NCBI GenBank assembly: GCA_046350655.1
Contig: JAXMAB010000010.1
Location: 268,283-332,282 of the forward strand
From: JAEUHO01 sp046350655
GTDB lineage: Bacteria > Planctomycetota > PLA2 > JAEUHO01
DNA length: 64,000 nt
Direction: 5' to 3'
Positions within the stretch are counted from its first letter, which is position 1; each line of letters opens with the position of its first letter. The position numbers were made by a program, and so were the translations under genes. Positions 23,981 through 33,608 of the stretch are shown one piece after another. The notes beneath the pieces were generated by a model that worked only from the letters and a program-made list of their open reading frames with translations, ran no database searches and had not been told where the DNA came from.

Positions 23981-25309
23981 TCACTTGCCCGCGGGCGGGG
24001 CGTCCGGGGCCGCGGCCTCGACGGCCGGGGCGTCGACGTCGAGGGTGATGCGCGCGGAGAACACGAGGGCCCGGTCGAGGAACCGCCGACCCTCCTCGAG
24101 CACGACGCGCGGGTCGGGGACGACCTTGCCGCGGAAGAGGACGACGTCGTTCACGACGACCTCGACGTCCTTCGCGAAGTCGAGCATCTGGTCGCTCGCG
24201 AGCACGGTGACGCGCTTCACGCCGCTCGTCCGCACGACGACGCGGTTGCCGTCGCGCGTCGCCTCGACGCGGGGCAGGCCGCCGCGCACCACGCCGGCGT
24301 CGTCGAACGACGCGTTGCGCTCCGACGGGCCCGCCTCGTCGATGCGGATCCAGCGGAACGTGTTCGCGGGGAACCGGGCGGCGCCGTCGACGTCCGACGG
24401 GTCCACGGTCCACTCGACCTTCCTGGGGTACGGGTCGCGCGGGTGCTTCGCGAGGAAGGCGCGCACGTCGGCGGCGAACCGGAGGAAGAGGCGCGGGTCG
24501 TGGCCGGCGTCGTCGACGAGGCGCCAGTCGAGGTCGAAGCCGGCGGCCTTCATGCCGTCGACCCCCTCGCGCACGTGGGCGACGTCGAAGATCGTGTCCT
24601 TGGCGCCGTTGATCGCGAGCCACGGCAGGTTGCGGAGATTCGCGAACCGCGTCACGCCGCCCGGCGAGCCGATGACCGGCACGGCGGCGGCGACCGCGGT
24701 CGCCTCGGCCTCGACGGTGCGGTAGGTGCCGCGGCCGCCGTCGCTGTCGCCGCAGACGAACACGCGGTTCTCGTCCACGAGGAACGACGTCTTCACGACC
24801 CGCAGCGCGTGGTGGACGAGGGCCCGCGGGCCCGGCGCGCCCCACTCGACGCCGTCGTAGGTCGAGGGCCCGACCACGATCATCCCGCGGTCGTCCACGG
24901 CGGGGCGGAACATCTCCGCCTCGCCCGCGCCGCCGCCCGGCGGGCCCTGGCGGACCGCGCCGTGGAGCCACACCATGACCCCCGCGGGCTTGCCCGGCGC
25001 GTACTTCGACGGCAGCAGGTACGTGAACTGCCGCGACGTCCCGTCCGGGCACGGCCAGTCGAACGTCCCGCGGTCCTTCTTGAGGTCGCCCTTCGCCTTG
25101 CGGGCGCGGAGCGTCTTCACGAGGTCCGCGGCGTCCTTGGGCGTCTTCCACTTCGCGAGGAGCGCCGCGAGCAGCGGCTCGGCCTTCGCGTCGTCCTCCT
25201 CCTCGAGGTACTTCTGCTCGGCGGGGCCCGCGTGCGCGCGCGGCGCGGGCGCGGCCCCGACGACGACGGCGAGCGTCGCGAACGCGGCGAGGCGGGCGGG
25301 AACGCGCAC
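23981..25309 (-). CDS. Exported esterase/PHB-depolymerase-like protein
   Basis: A 442-residue protein. The start is GTG 25309, closely preceded by GGAGGTG, giving a signal peptide (VRVPARLAAFATLAVVVGAA, cleaved near RAHA). An N-terminal helical part leads to an alpha/beta hydrolase core: GVMVWLHGAV, nucleophile Ser in VCGDSDGGRGTY, LAINGAKDTIFDV for the acid, and DDAGHDPRLF for the His. The C-terminal 150 residues are beta-rich, with SDQMLDFAKDVEVVVNDVVLFRGKV. This resembles dienelactone-hydrolase/polyester-depolymerase architectures found in planctomycetes. The substrate is unknown. Confidence 0.75.
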   Translation of the reverse strand: MRVPARLAAFATLAVVVGAAPAPRAHAGPAEQKYLEEEDDAKAEPLLAALLAKWKTPKDAADLVKTLRARKAKGDLKKDRGTFDWPCPDGTSRQFTYLLPSKYAPGKPAGVMVWLHGAVRQGPPGGGAGEAEMFRPAVDDRGMIVVGPSTYDGVEWGAPGPRALVHHALRVVKTSFLVDENRVFVCGDSDGGRGTYRTVEAEATAVAAAVPVIGSPGGVTRFANLRNLPWLAINGAKDTIFDVAHVREGVDGMKAAGFDLDWRLVDDAGHDPRLFLRFAADVRAFLAKHPRDPYPRKVEWTVDPSDVDGAARFPANTFRWIRIDEAGPSERNASFDDAGVVRGGLPRVEATRDGNRVVVRTSGVKRVTVLASDQMLDFAKDVEVVVNDVVLFRGKVVPDPRVVLEEGRRFLDRALVFSARITLDVDAPAVEAAAPDAPPAGK

Positions 25310-25452
25310 GGGCACCTCCACGGGCGGCGCGGCCGCGGCCCGGGCCCGAGGGGGCGCCCGCGCGGGGCCGTCGCACAAGGCACGGTACGCCCGGCCCGCG
25401 CGACGTCCAAGGGGGCCAGGGTAGGCTGCCGGTCGAGGGGCCCGAGACCATC

Positions 25453-26631
25453 ATGCCGGACACGTCCATGACCCGTCGCACCGTCCTCGCCGGCGCCGCC
25501 GCCACGGGCGGCGCGCTCGCCGCATCCGTCGCCCTGCCGGGCCGCGCGCTCGCCGCGCCGCAGGACGCGGCCCCGGCGCCCGCGCCCGCGCCCGCGCCCT
25601 CCGCCGACGGCAAGGCCGCGCGCCCGTTGAAGCTCCTCATGCTCGGCGGGACGTCGTTCCTCGGGCCCGAGATCGTGACGCGCGCCGTCGCGCGGGGGCA
25701 CACGGTCACGTTGTTCAACCGCGGCAAGACGCACCCGTCGCTCTTCCCCGACCTCGAGAAGCTGCGCGGCGACCGCGGCGGCGACGTCTCGGCGCTCAAG
25801 GGCCGGACGTTCGACGCGGTGATGGACACGTCGGCCTACGTCCCGTCGCACGTCACGCGGATCCGCGAGGTGCTCGGCGAAGGCGTCGGCCACTACACGC
25901 TCGTCTCGACGATCAGCGTGTACCCCGCGGTCGGCAGCTCGCGCGACCCCGTCGACGAGTCGAGCCCGGTCGCGGACGTCCCCGCGGACGCCGTCGCCGC
26001 CGAGAAGCTGACCAACGAGACGTACGGCGCGTGGAAGGCCCGCTGCGAGCGCGCGGCCGAGGCGGGCTGGCCGGGCCGCGTGGCGCACGTGCGCCCGGGC
26101 CTCATCGTGGGCCCCAACGACCCCACGGACCGGTTCACGTACTGGCCCGCGCGCATCGCGCGCGGCGGCGACGTGCTCGCGCCGGGCGACGGCACCGACG
26201 AGGCGCAGTGCATCGACGTGCGCGACCTCGCGGCGTTCCTCCTGCGCTGCGCCGAGGACGGCGTGGTCGGCACGTACAACGCCGTCGGCTTCGAGGGCCG
26301 CGTCTCGTTCGCCGAGCTGCTCCACGGGGCGAAGTGCGCGCTGCGCCACGACGTGACGTTCACCTGGGTCCCGGCCGCGTTCCTCGAGGCGCAGAAGGTG
26401 GGCCCCTGGCACAACCTGCCGCTCTGGATCCCGCCCGAGGGGAACGGCCACGTGAGCGCGGAGAAGGCCCGCGCGAAGGGCCTCGGCTTCCGCCCGCTCG
26501 CCCAGACGATCGCCGACACCGCGGCGTGGGTGCGCGAGACGAAGCGCGACGTCGCGTGGGGCACGGGGCGCAACCCGGGCCTCTCGCCCGCGCGCGAGGC
26601 CGAGGTGCTGGCGGCGTTCCGCGCGAAGTGA
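25453..26631 (+). CDS. Tat-exported NAD-dependent epimerase/dehydratase family protein
   Basis: A 392-residue protein. TRRTVLAGAAATGGALAASVAL is a twin-arginine-type signal, so it is exported folded. The body is an extended SDR: LLMLGGTSFLGPEIVTRAVARGHTVTLFNRG is the dinucleotide site (GGTSFLG), with TSAYVPSHVTRI, STISVYP and VRPGLIVGPNDPTDRFTYWPARIARGG. The canonical YxxxK appears to be replaced by a TYGAWK-type motif. This group often resembles plant chloroplast stem-loop binding or isoflavone-reductase-like proteins. Its substrate is unknown. The start is the ATG at 25453; the ATG at 25468 is also plausible. Confidence 0.8.
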   Translation: MPDTSMTRRTVLAGAAATGGALAASVALPGRALAAPQDAAPAPAPAPAPSADGKAARPLKLLMLGGTSFLGPEIVTRAVARGHTVTLFNRGKTHPSLFPDLEKLRGDRGGDVSALKGRTFDAVMDTSAYVPSHVTRIREVLGEGVGHYTLVSTISVYPAVGSSRDPVDESSPVADVPADAVAAEKLTNETYGAWKARCERAAEAGWPGRVAHVRPGLIVGPNDPTDRFTYWPARIARGGDVLAPGDGTDEAQCIDVRDLAAFLLRCAEDGVVGTYNAVGFEGRVSFAELLHGAKCALRHDVTFTWVPAAFLEAQKVGPWHNLPLWIPPEGNGHVSAEKARAKGLGFRPLAQTIADTAAWVRETKRDVAWGTGRNPGLSPAREAEVLAAFRAK

Positions 26632-26670
26632 GGGCGCGCCGCGCGGGGCGCGGGCCGCGGCCCGCCGTCG

Positions 26671-27618
26671 TCACCGATCCGCGCCCGCGACCGCGAGGCC
26701 CGTCGTGCGCCGCGCGCGCGCGAGGAGGTCGGCGTCGCGGACGGGCAGGTCGCCCGCGTGGTCGAGCAGGCCCACGACGTTGAAGAGGTCGAGGAGGTCG
26801 GCCGTCCGGCGCCATCCGTCGGGCAGGCGGCCGCCGCCCCCGACGTAGGCCGCCGCGAACGCGTCCGTGAACGCCGCCGGCACGTCCCACCGCAGCAGCT
26901 GCCCGACGTCCATCAGCGCGGGGCCGGCCCACGCGAACTCGAGGTCGAACACCAGCACCTCGCCGGTCGCCGCGATCCACTTCAGGTTCGCGGGCTTGAA
27001 GTCGCCGTGGACGAACGCGGCGGACGTACACGCCCGCGCGAGCGCGGCGTGACCGTCGTCCCACGCGCGGCGCACGGCGGCGGCGAGGCGCGGGCCGAGC
27101 CGCGCGCCCGCGGCGCCCGCGAGGGCACCGTCGGCCCACGCGAGCAGGGCGTCGAGGGCCGTGGGGTGTGTCGGCTCCGGGCGGAGGACGCCCGAGGACG
27201 TGCCGGACGCGAAGAAGCCCCACGTCGGGAACACGAGGCTGTGAACCGCCGCCGCGACGCGGCCGACGGCGGCGCCGGCCTCGGCGGTCGCGGGCAGCGG
27301 CTCGTGCGCGACGAACTCGAGGAGCATCACGCGCGCGTCCGGGTCGAGGTCGAGCACGCGCGGCACGCGCACGAGGCCGGCGAGCCGCGCGTGGGCGGCG
27401 GCCTCCTTCCCGAGGTCGTGGTCCGCCGCGACGGCCAGCCGCGCCACGACGTCGCCGACGCGGACGGTGCACGCGCGGAGGCCGCCCGCGAGCGCGACGT
27501 GGGGCGCGGCCGCGAGGCGCGGCCAACGGGCGAGGCGCCGGCGGACCTCGGCCGCGTCGGGCCAAGGGCCCGTCGGGGCGCGCTCCCACGCGGCCTCGGC
27601 CCAGGAGAGGCGGGGCAC
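26671..27618 (-). CDS. Aminoglycoside phosphotransferase (APH/CHK) family kinase
   Basis: A 315-residue protein (from GTG 27618) with the protein-kinase-like APH fold. FVHGDFKPANLKWI is the catalytic HGDxxxxN loop and VLVFDLEFAWAGPALMDVGQLLRW is the DxE/D metal site. VVARLAVAADHDLGKEAAAHARLAG is the nucleotide-binding beta region. Such kinases act on many small alcohols and need not confer resistance. The true start is unclear: the best Shine-Dalgarno (GGGAGGTGG) lies too far upstream, and the open frame continues through a perfect palindrome (27643-27684) into a MITE-like element. Confidence 0.75.
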   Translation of the reverse strand: MPRLSWAEAAWERAPTGPWPDAAEVRRRLARWPRLAAAPHVALAGGLRACTVRVGDVVARLAVAADHDLGKEAAAHARLAGLVRVPRVLDLDPDARVMLLEFVAHEPLPATAEAGAAVGRVAAAVHSLVFPTWGFFASGTSSGVLRPEPTHPTALDALLAWADGALAGAAGARLGPRLAAAVRRAWDDGHAALARACTSAAFVHGDFKPANLKWIAATGEVLVFDLEFAWAGPALMDVGQLLRWDVPAAFTDAFAAAYVGGGGRLPDGWRRTADLLDLFNVVGLLDHAGDLPVRDADLLARARRTTGLAVAGADR

Positions 27619-27642
27619 GGCGTCGGCGACGGTCCACCTCCC

Positions 27643-27684
27643 GGGACGCGAGGCCCGGCCGCCGGCGGCCGGGCCTCGCGTCCC
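27643..27684. repeat. Perfect 21-bp palindrome-family element
   Basis: GGGACGCGAGGCCCGGCCGC plus C is followed immediately by its exact reverse complement, with no loop. It lies just upstream of, and possibly within, the 5' end of the APH-like gene. Confidence 0.9.
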
Positions 27685-27722
27685 CACGACCTCGACCGCG
27701 TCACATTGCGGCGGGGCGGCCC

Positions 27723-27901
27723 AGGCTCTGTCTGAAATCTGCTCCGTCGCGAGCCCGCGTGGGCCGAGGCGAGGGCAGGCTGCGGAGGCGAAAGGGCCCG
27801 GAGACGGGTTCTTCACCCGATGAGGAGCCCTTTCGCCGAGCATGCCTCCCCGCAGCCCGGCGCCGCGCGGGCGCAGCAGGAGCGCTTTTCAGACAGAGCC
27901 T
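27723..27901. mobile_element. MITE-like element with 15-bp terminal inverted repeats
   Basis: AGGCTCTGTCTGAAA at 27723-27737 is exactly complementary to TTTCAGACAGAGCCT at 27887-27901. Inside, GGCGAAAGGGC (27787-27797) pairs with GCCCTTTCGCC (27827-27837) around a GGGT/ACCC hairpin, so the 179-bp unit folds strongly. No transposase is encoded and no clear target duplication is seen. It supplies the stop codon of the membrane-protein gene at 27889-29166. Confidence 0.8.
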
Positions 27902-29166
27902 AGCGCCGCGAGGGCGGCGGCCGACGCGGCGTCGTGGGCCCCGGCCTCGTGGTGGGTGCGGAGCGTGCGGTCGGTGCGCCACGCGGAGAGCGTCGCGCGG
28001 AGCACGAGGTGCGCGAAGACCGCGGTCACGAGCAGGAGCTTCGCGAAGAAGTCGAGCACGAAGCGCAGCGACGACAGGTCGAGCGCGTAGAGGAACGACG
28101 TGGACGACTCGAACGCGTCGCCGACGTCCTCGAGGGTGAGGAGGTCGTCCTCGACGAGCTGGTCGAGGCGGCTGCTCATGGCCGTGGCCTCGTCGAGGCC
28201 GACGAGGCGGAGGCCCGCGACCTTCTCGACGGTCGCGAACGCGAGCAGGAGGCCGATGCCCACGAGGCCCGTCAGCCCGACCGCGCGCTTGACCGCGGTG
28301 ATGCGCGCGACGTCGTCGGCGTCGAGGCGGGGCTGCACGAACGTGCGGGCGCGGAGCGCGTACAGGACCGGGCTGCCGGCCCAGAGCAGCATGCCGAACA
28401 CGAGCAGCGGGCTCTGCGCGGCCTGGTTGACCACGACGAGGAGCACGAGCCAGAAGAGGAGGAAGAGCGGCGCCGCGCAGACGAGCAGCCAGCCCGGGAG
28501 CGGCGCGGCGGGCAGGAGCGACTTCACGCGCAGGCAGCCGTTCATGGCGCCCGGGATCAACGACAGGACGGCGGGCAGGAGCGCGAGGTAGGCGCTGCCC
28601 GAGACGACGAAGTCGAGCGCGAGCGTGCGCAGCGCCTCGAGCTTCTCGAGGGGGAGGCCGTCGACGACGCCCGGTGCGACGGCGCCGACCTTCGCGGCCG
28701 CGTCCGCGACCGCGTGGCTCGCCTCGACGTGGTAGAGCCACCCGACGGGGAGCAGCGCCTCGACGAACGGCAGGACGAACGCGACGATCCACGCCGTCGC
28801 GAGCGCGCCGGACGCGTGGCCCGGCCGGGTCCACCGGCGCAGGCCCGCGAGGCACGCCGTGGGCATCGTGCCGACGGCCAGCAGCCCCGCGACCTCGAGG
28901 GCCGCGCCGAACGGCGTCAGCTCGCCGAAGCCGGCCTCGACCTCGTCGAGCACGGCGAGCGCGAACGCGACGAGGGTCGCGCCGAACGCGACGAGGAGCA
29001 GGCTGCGGCGCCACGCCGCGTAGCGCGCGACGGTCGGGTCGGCGATGCCGTCGCGGGCGAGGGCCTCGAGCTCGCGCGGCGAGGGCGCGACCTTCGAGAG
29101 GTTCCACGAGAGCGCGCGCTTCACGTGGACGAGGGGCGAGACGTCGGCGGGGCGGTCGGCGGCCAA
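27889..29166 (-). CDS. Large multi-pass membrane protein, 3' end set by a MITE-like element
   Basis: A 425-residue protein with about seven or eight hydrophobic segments (for example SLLLVAFGATLVAFALAVL, WLLVCAAPLFLLFWLVLLVVV and FVLDFFAKLLLVTAVFAHLVL). It begins with a soluble, charged N-terminal region. I do not recognise a family. The last residues LGSV and the TGA are read from the terminal inverted repeat of the element at 27723-27901. The original C-terminus may therefore have been longer. The start is the ATG at 29166. Confidence 0.7.
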   Translation of the reverse strand: MAADRPADVSPLVHVKRALSWNLSKVAPSPRELEALARDGIADPTVARYAAWRRSLLLVAFGATLVAFALAVLDEVEAGFGELTPFGAALEVAGLLAVGTMPTACLAGLRRWTRPGHASGALATAWIVAFVLPFVEALLPVGWLYHVEASHAVADAAAKVGAVAPGVVDGLPLEKLEALRTLALDFVVSGSAYLALLPAVLSLIPGAMNGCLRVKSLLPAAPLPGWLLVCAAPLFLLFWLVLLVVVNQAAQSPLLVFGMLLWAGSPVLYALRARTFVQPRLDADDVARITAVKRAVGLTGLVGIGLLLAFATVEKVAGLRLVGLDEATAMSSRLDQLVEDDLLTLEDVGDAFESSTSFLYALDLSSLRFVLDFFAKLLLVTAVFAHLVLRATLSAWRTDRTLRTHHEAGAHDAASAAALAALGSV

Positions 29167-29303
29167 GGGGGGCTCCGGCGGGGACGCGGGGCGGGGCGGA
29201 GTCTCGCACGCGGCCGCGTCCGGCGCACGGTCCCCGGCGGCGGGCGGGTCTCGCCCGGCCCCGACACGACGGGACGGGCCGGGCTGGCGGTCCCGGGAGG
29301 GGG

Positions 29304-29705
29304 TCAGCGGGCCGAGATCGCGGCCTTCACGGCCTCGAAGCGCGCGTTCGGGACGGTGACCGCGAGGTTGTACTGCGCGACGCGCCAGCGCCCGTCGGCG
29401 CCGAGCACGAGCACGCCGCTGCCGCGGAGCGGGCCCATGCGGGCGTGCTCGAGGTCCTCGTCGAACCAGGCGACGCCGCCGCGCACCTCGACGGCGCGCC
29501 GCGTCGTCGCGAGCGTCCAGCCGACGCCGCCCGCGAACCGCCCCGCGACGAACGTCCGGAAGGCGTCGCCCTCCCAGCGCTCGGTGGCGTCGGTGCCGAG
29601 GAAGACGCCGTCCGGGGCGAAGCGCGCGAGGAGCGCGTCGGCGTCGGCGCGCGCGGCGGCGGCGTGGAAGGCGTCGAGGGTCTCGTGGACGGGGCCGCGG
29701 GTCAT
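29304..29705 (-). CDS. SnoaL/DUF4440-like protein
   Basis: A 133-residue cytosolic protein of the NTF2-like fold. VHETLDAFHAAAARADADALLARFAPDGVFLGTDATERWEG is the usual N-terminal helix pair and strand. VAWFDEDLEHARMGPLRGSGVLVLGADGRWRVAQYNLAVTVPNARF is the C-terminal sheet. Proteins of this size may be enzymes on small polyketide-like molecules or just binding proteins; nothing here specifies which. The start is the ATG at 29705 with AGGAG upstream. Confidence 0.82.
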   Translation of the reverse strand: MTRGPVHETLDAFHAAAARADADALLARFAPDGVFLGTDATERWEGDAFRTFVAGRFAGGVGWTLATTRRAVEVRGGVAWFDEDLEHARMGPLRGSGVLVLGADGRWRVAQYNLAVTVPNARFEAVKAAISAR

Positions 29706-29762
29706 GGGACGGCTCCTGGCGGGGGAAGGGGGGCGGGGCGCCCCGTGGCAGACTCGCACGGG

Positions 29763-30371
29763 ATGGACCCGTTCGTGCACCTCACCCCGGCCGACGCGCG
29801 GCGCGTGCCCTGGCGCAACGGGCGCGGGGTGACCGAGGAGATCGCGATCGGCCCGGCGGGCGCGACGTTCGAGGCGGGGGACTTCGCGTGGCGCGTGGCG
29901 CGCGCGGGCGTCGTCGAGGACGGGCCGTTCTCGGCGTTCCCGGGGTTCGAGCGCGTGCTGGTGGTGACCGAGGGCGCGGGGCTGCGGCTCGTCCACGGGG
30001 GCGCCCCCGCGGTGACGCTCGCGCCGCGCGTGGCCCACCCCTTCCGCGGGGACGACGCGACGTCGGCCGCGTTGGTGGCGGGCCCCGTGCGCGACCTCAA
30101 CGTCCTCGCGCGGCGGGGCGTGTGCGTCGCCGACGTCGAGGTCGTCGCCGCCGGGCCCGCGCAGGCGCTGGCGTTGGCGCCGGGCGTCGCGCTCGTGCAC
30201 GCCGTGGGCGGCGCCGTCGTCGTGACGGGCGCCGGCGGGAGCGTGCGGCTCGCGGCGGGCGACAGCCTCCTCGCCGCGGACCTGCGCGCGGCGACGACGG
30301 TCCGGGTCAACGTCGCCGACGGGGCGTGCGCGATCGGGGTGCGCGTGGGGTGGACGGCGGCGGCGCGGTGA
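29763..30371 (+). CDS. HutD family protein
   Basis: A 202-residue cupin-like protein of the HutD/Ves family: LTPADARRVPWRNGRGVTEEIAIGP at the start, DFAWRVARAGVVEDGPFSAFPGFERVLVVTEGAGLRL, and RDLNVLARRGV. In some bacteria hutD accompanies histidine-utilisation genes and may limit the pathway. No hut genes are present here, so its role is open. The start is the ATG at 29763. Its last 65 bases overlap the convergent gene at 30307-30762. Confidence 0.87.
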   Translation: MDPFVHLTPADARRVPWRNGRGVTEEIAIGPAGATFEAGDFAWRVARAGVVEDGPFSAFPGFERVLVVTEGAGLRLVHGGAPAVTLAPRVAHPFRGDDATSAALVAGPVRDLNVLARRGVCVADVEVVAAGPAQALALAPGVALVHAVGGAVVVTGAGGSVRLAAGDSLLAADLRAATTVRVNVADGACAIGVRVGWTAAAR

Positions 30372-30762
30372 CGCCGCGGACGCGCGCCGCGAGGGCCTTC
30401 GGCGCCTGCGCGAGGTACCCGTCGCGCAACAGGTCGGCCAGGAGGTCCCAGCGGACGTCGTCGAGGTCGAGGCGGACGCCGACCCACCCTTGCGCGCCGA
30501 CGTACGCGGGCACGAAGACGTGCGCGGGGTCGTCGCGGACGAGCCGGGCCTGGACCGCGCGCGTGGCCTTCACCCACGCGGCGACCCGGCCGTCGCCGTG
30601 GTGGTCGAGGGCGCGGTAGGCGAACGCCTTCCCGCGCACGCGGAACGTGAGGTGCCCGTGCCCCGCGGGGTCCACGTCGACGTCGGGGAGCCCGCGCACG
30701 AGCGCGCGCAGGCGCGTGAGGCGGGCGTCGGCCGTCGCGAACTGCTTCGGGGTGAGCGCCAT
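30307..30762 (-). CDS. MmcQ/YjbR family protein
   Basis: A 151-residue protein with the MmcQ/YjbR pattern: LRALVRGLPDVDVDPAGHGHLTFRVRGKAFAYRALDHHGDG, WVKATRAVQARLVRDDPAHVFVPAYVGAQGWVGVRLDLDDVRWDLLADLL. The fold is a small alpha/beta CyaY-like domain that may bind DNA. Its C-terminus (residues about 130-151, Pro/Arg-rich) is read from the antisense of the hutD 3' end and looks like an extension beyond the conserved domain. Confidence 0.84.
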   Translation of the reverse strand: MALTPKQFATADARLTRLRALVRGLPDVDVDPAGHGHLTFRVRGKAFAYRALDHHGDGRVAAWVKATRAVQARLVRDDPAHVFVPAYVGAQGWVGVRLDLDDVRWDLLADLLRDGYLAQAPKALAARVRGVTAPPPSTPRAPRSRTPRRRR

Positions 30763-30775
30763 CGCGACGAGCGTA

Positions 30776-30808
30776 CCCGGGGGCGCCGCGCGCGGCGGCG
30801 CCCCCGGG
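30776..30808 (-). terminator. Hairpin after ahcY
   Basis: A perfect 13-bp stem CCCGGGGGCGCCG / CGGCGCCCCCGGG with a 7-base loop, starting 9 bases past the ahcY stop codon (minus strand). No T-run. Confidence 0.65.
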
Positions 30809-30817
30809 GTCGGACGG

Positions 30818-32326
<1,509 letters not shown>

Positions 32327-32384
32327 GGGGCCTCTCGGGTGGGGGGGAGCAGCGGGGAAACGGGATCGACCGGGCGCGGCGCGG

Positions 32385-33362
32385 TCAGCGCCGTCCCGCG
32401 GGCTTGCGCCCGTGGACCAGGAACATCGGGAGCTCGCGCGCCTCGCCCGCGGGCGAGGTCACGCGGTAGCGGTCGGCGGCGGTCGCGTGGCGGAGGTCCA
32501 CGAACCCGGCGCGGGCGAGCGCGCCGACGACCTGGTCGGGCTTGAGCCCGAGCCGCAGGTCGCCCATCGTCTCGCGCATGAAGTCGGCCTCGTGGGGCTG
32601 CAGGTCGCTCACCACGAACGGGCCGCTCGGCTTCAGCACGCGGAACACCTCGCGCGCCGCCGCCGCGACGTCGGGCAGGTGGTGCCACACGAGGTTGCTG
32701 AACGCCGCGTCCACCTCGCCGTCGCGCAGCGGCAGCGCGTCGAGCTCGCCGCGGCGGAACTCGACGCCGCGCGCGCCCGCCTTGCGCCGGGCGGTCGCGA
32801 GCATGCGCTCGCTGTGGTCCACCGCGACGACGCGCGCGCCGCGCTGGGCGAGCCAGCCCGACAGGAACCCCGCGCCGCACCCGAGGTCCGCGACGACCGG
32901 CCCCGCGGGCCACGCCTCGGCGAGCACCTCCGCGCGCAGCGTGCCGAGGGCGAACTCCTCGCCCACCTCGACCCACCGTTCGGCGAGGCGGTCGTGGGCC
33001 TCGCGGCTGCGCCGCCGGCGCTGCTCGAGCACGGCGGCGAGCGCCTTCGCGTCGGCCCGGCTCTCCGCGCCGTCGAGCGAGGGCTTCACGACCGCCGCGA
33101 ACAGCTCGGGGGTCAGCGGGCCGTCCTCGGACGGCTCCACCAGCGAGTGGAAGCTCCACGTCCCCTCGCGCCGGTCGCGCACGAGCCCCGCGCGCTTGAG
33201 CCGCGCGAGGTGGTTGCTGGTGCGGCTCTGCGCGAGCCCCGTCACCGCGCACAGCTCCTGCACCGCGAGCTCCGCGCGCGCGAGCAGCACCACGAGCCGC
33301 AGCCGGACGGGGTCCGACAGCAGCTTCAGGGTGGCGGGGAGGTCGGCGACGGGGGCGGCCAC
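32385..33362 (-). CDS. ArsR-type regulator fused to a methyltransferase, ahcY-linked
   Basis: A 325-residue protein. Residues 1-80 are a winged-helix ArsR domain (LKLLSDPVRLRLVVLLARAELAVQELCAVTGLAQSRTSNHLARLKRAGLV). No metal-binding Cys set is evident. A class I SAM methyltransferase domain follows, with VVADLGCGAGFLSGWLAQRGA (GCGAG at 161-165), VDHSERMLATARRKA and DAAFSNLVWHHLPDV. Such fusions next to ahcY are thought to sense SAM or SAH, like the SahR regulators of Desulfovibrio. The start is GTG 33362. A palindrome 12-32 bases upstream is the likely operator, implying autoregulation. Confidence 0.88.
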   Translation of the reverse strand: MAAPVADLPATLKLLSDPVRLRLVVLLARAELAVQELCAVTGLAQSRTSNHLARLKRAGLVRDRREGTWSFHSLVEPSEDGPLTPELFAAVVKPSLDGAESRADAKALAAVLEQRRRRSREAHDRLAERWVEVGEEFALGTLRAEVLAEAWPAGPVVADLGCGAGFLSGWLAQRGARVVAVDHSERMLATARRKAGARGVEFRRGELDALPLRDGEVDAAFSNLVWHHLPDVAAAAREVFRVLKPSGPFVVSDLQPHEADFMRETMGDLRLGLKPDQVVGALARAGFVDLRHATAADRYRVTSPAGEARELPMFLVHGRKPAGRR

Positions 33363-33374
33363 GGGTGCATCACC

Positions 33375-33394
33375 ATATCACGGGAGCGTGATAT
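33375..33394. promoter_or_regulatory. Perfect palindromic operator upstream of the ArsR-methyltransferase gene
   Basis: ATATCACGGGAGCGTGATAT: two perfect 8-bp arms around GGAG, ending 13 bases before the GTG start. It is strikingly AT-rich for this genome. Its size and place fit an ArsR-family dimer site, and ATATC...GATAT palindromes are described for SahR-type regulators. Confidence 0.82.
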
Positions 33395-33401
33395 AGGCCC
33401 C

Positions 33402-33420
33402 GGGACCGCGAGGCCCGGCC
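33402..33420 (+). repeat. Dispersed palindrome-family copy
   Basis: GGGACCGCGAGGCCCGGCC, eight bases past the operator on the side away from the regulated gene. Confidence 0.7.
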
Positions 33421-33460
33421 GGTTCCGCGCCCCGGCGGCCGAAGGGCAACCCCCGGGCGG

Positions 33461-33476
33461 GGGACCGCGAGGCCCG
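33461..33476 (+). repeat. Dispersed palindrome-family copy
   Basis: GGGACCGCGAGGCCCG, second copy in the same intergenic region, 59 bases from the first and in the same orientation. Confidence 0.7.
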
Positions 33477-33608
33477 CTCGGCCGCCGGCGCCGGGGGCCC
33501 GGCGCGGGGGCTCCCGCGCCGGGTCCGCATCGCGGCGGTCCGGGTCGCGTCGAGGCGGTCCGGGGGCGTGGTCGAGGCGGTCGGGCGGGGCCGCCGCCGG
33601 CGCGCGTC

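Noticed and set aside
26671..27618. APH-like gene as an antibiotic-resistance determinant
   Set aside because: The APH fold is shared by many kinases of small molecules; nothing in the sequence points to an aminoglycoside substrate.
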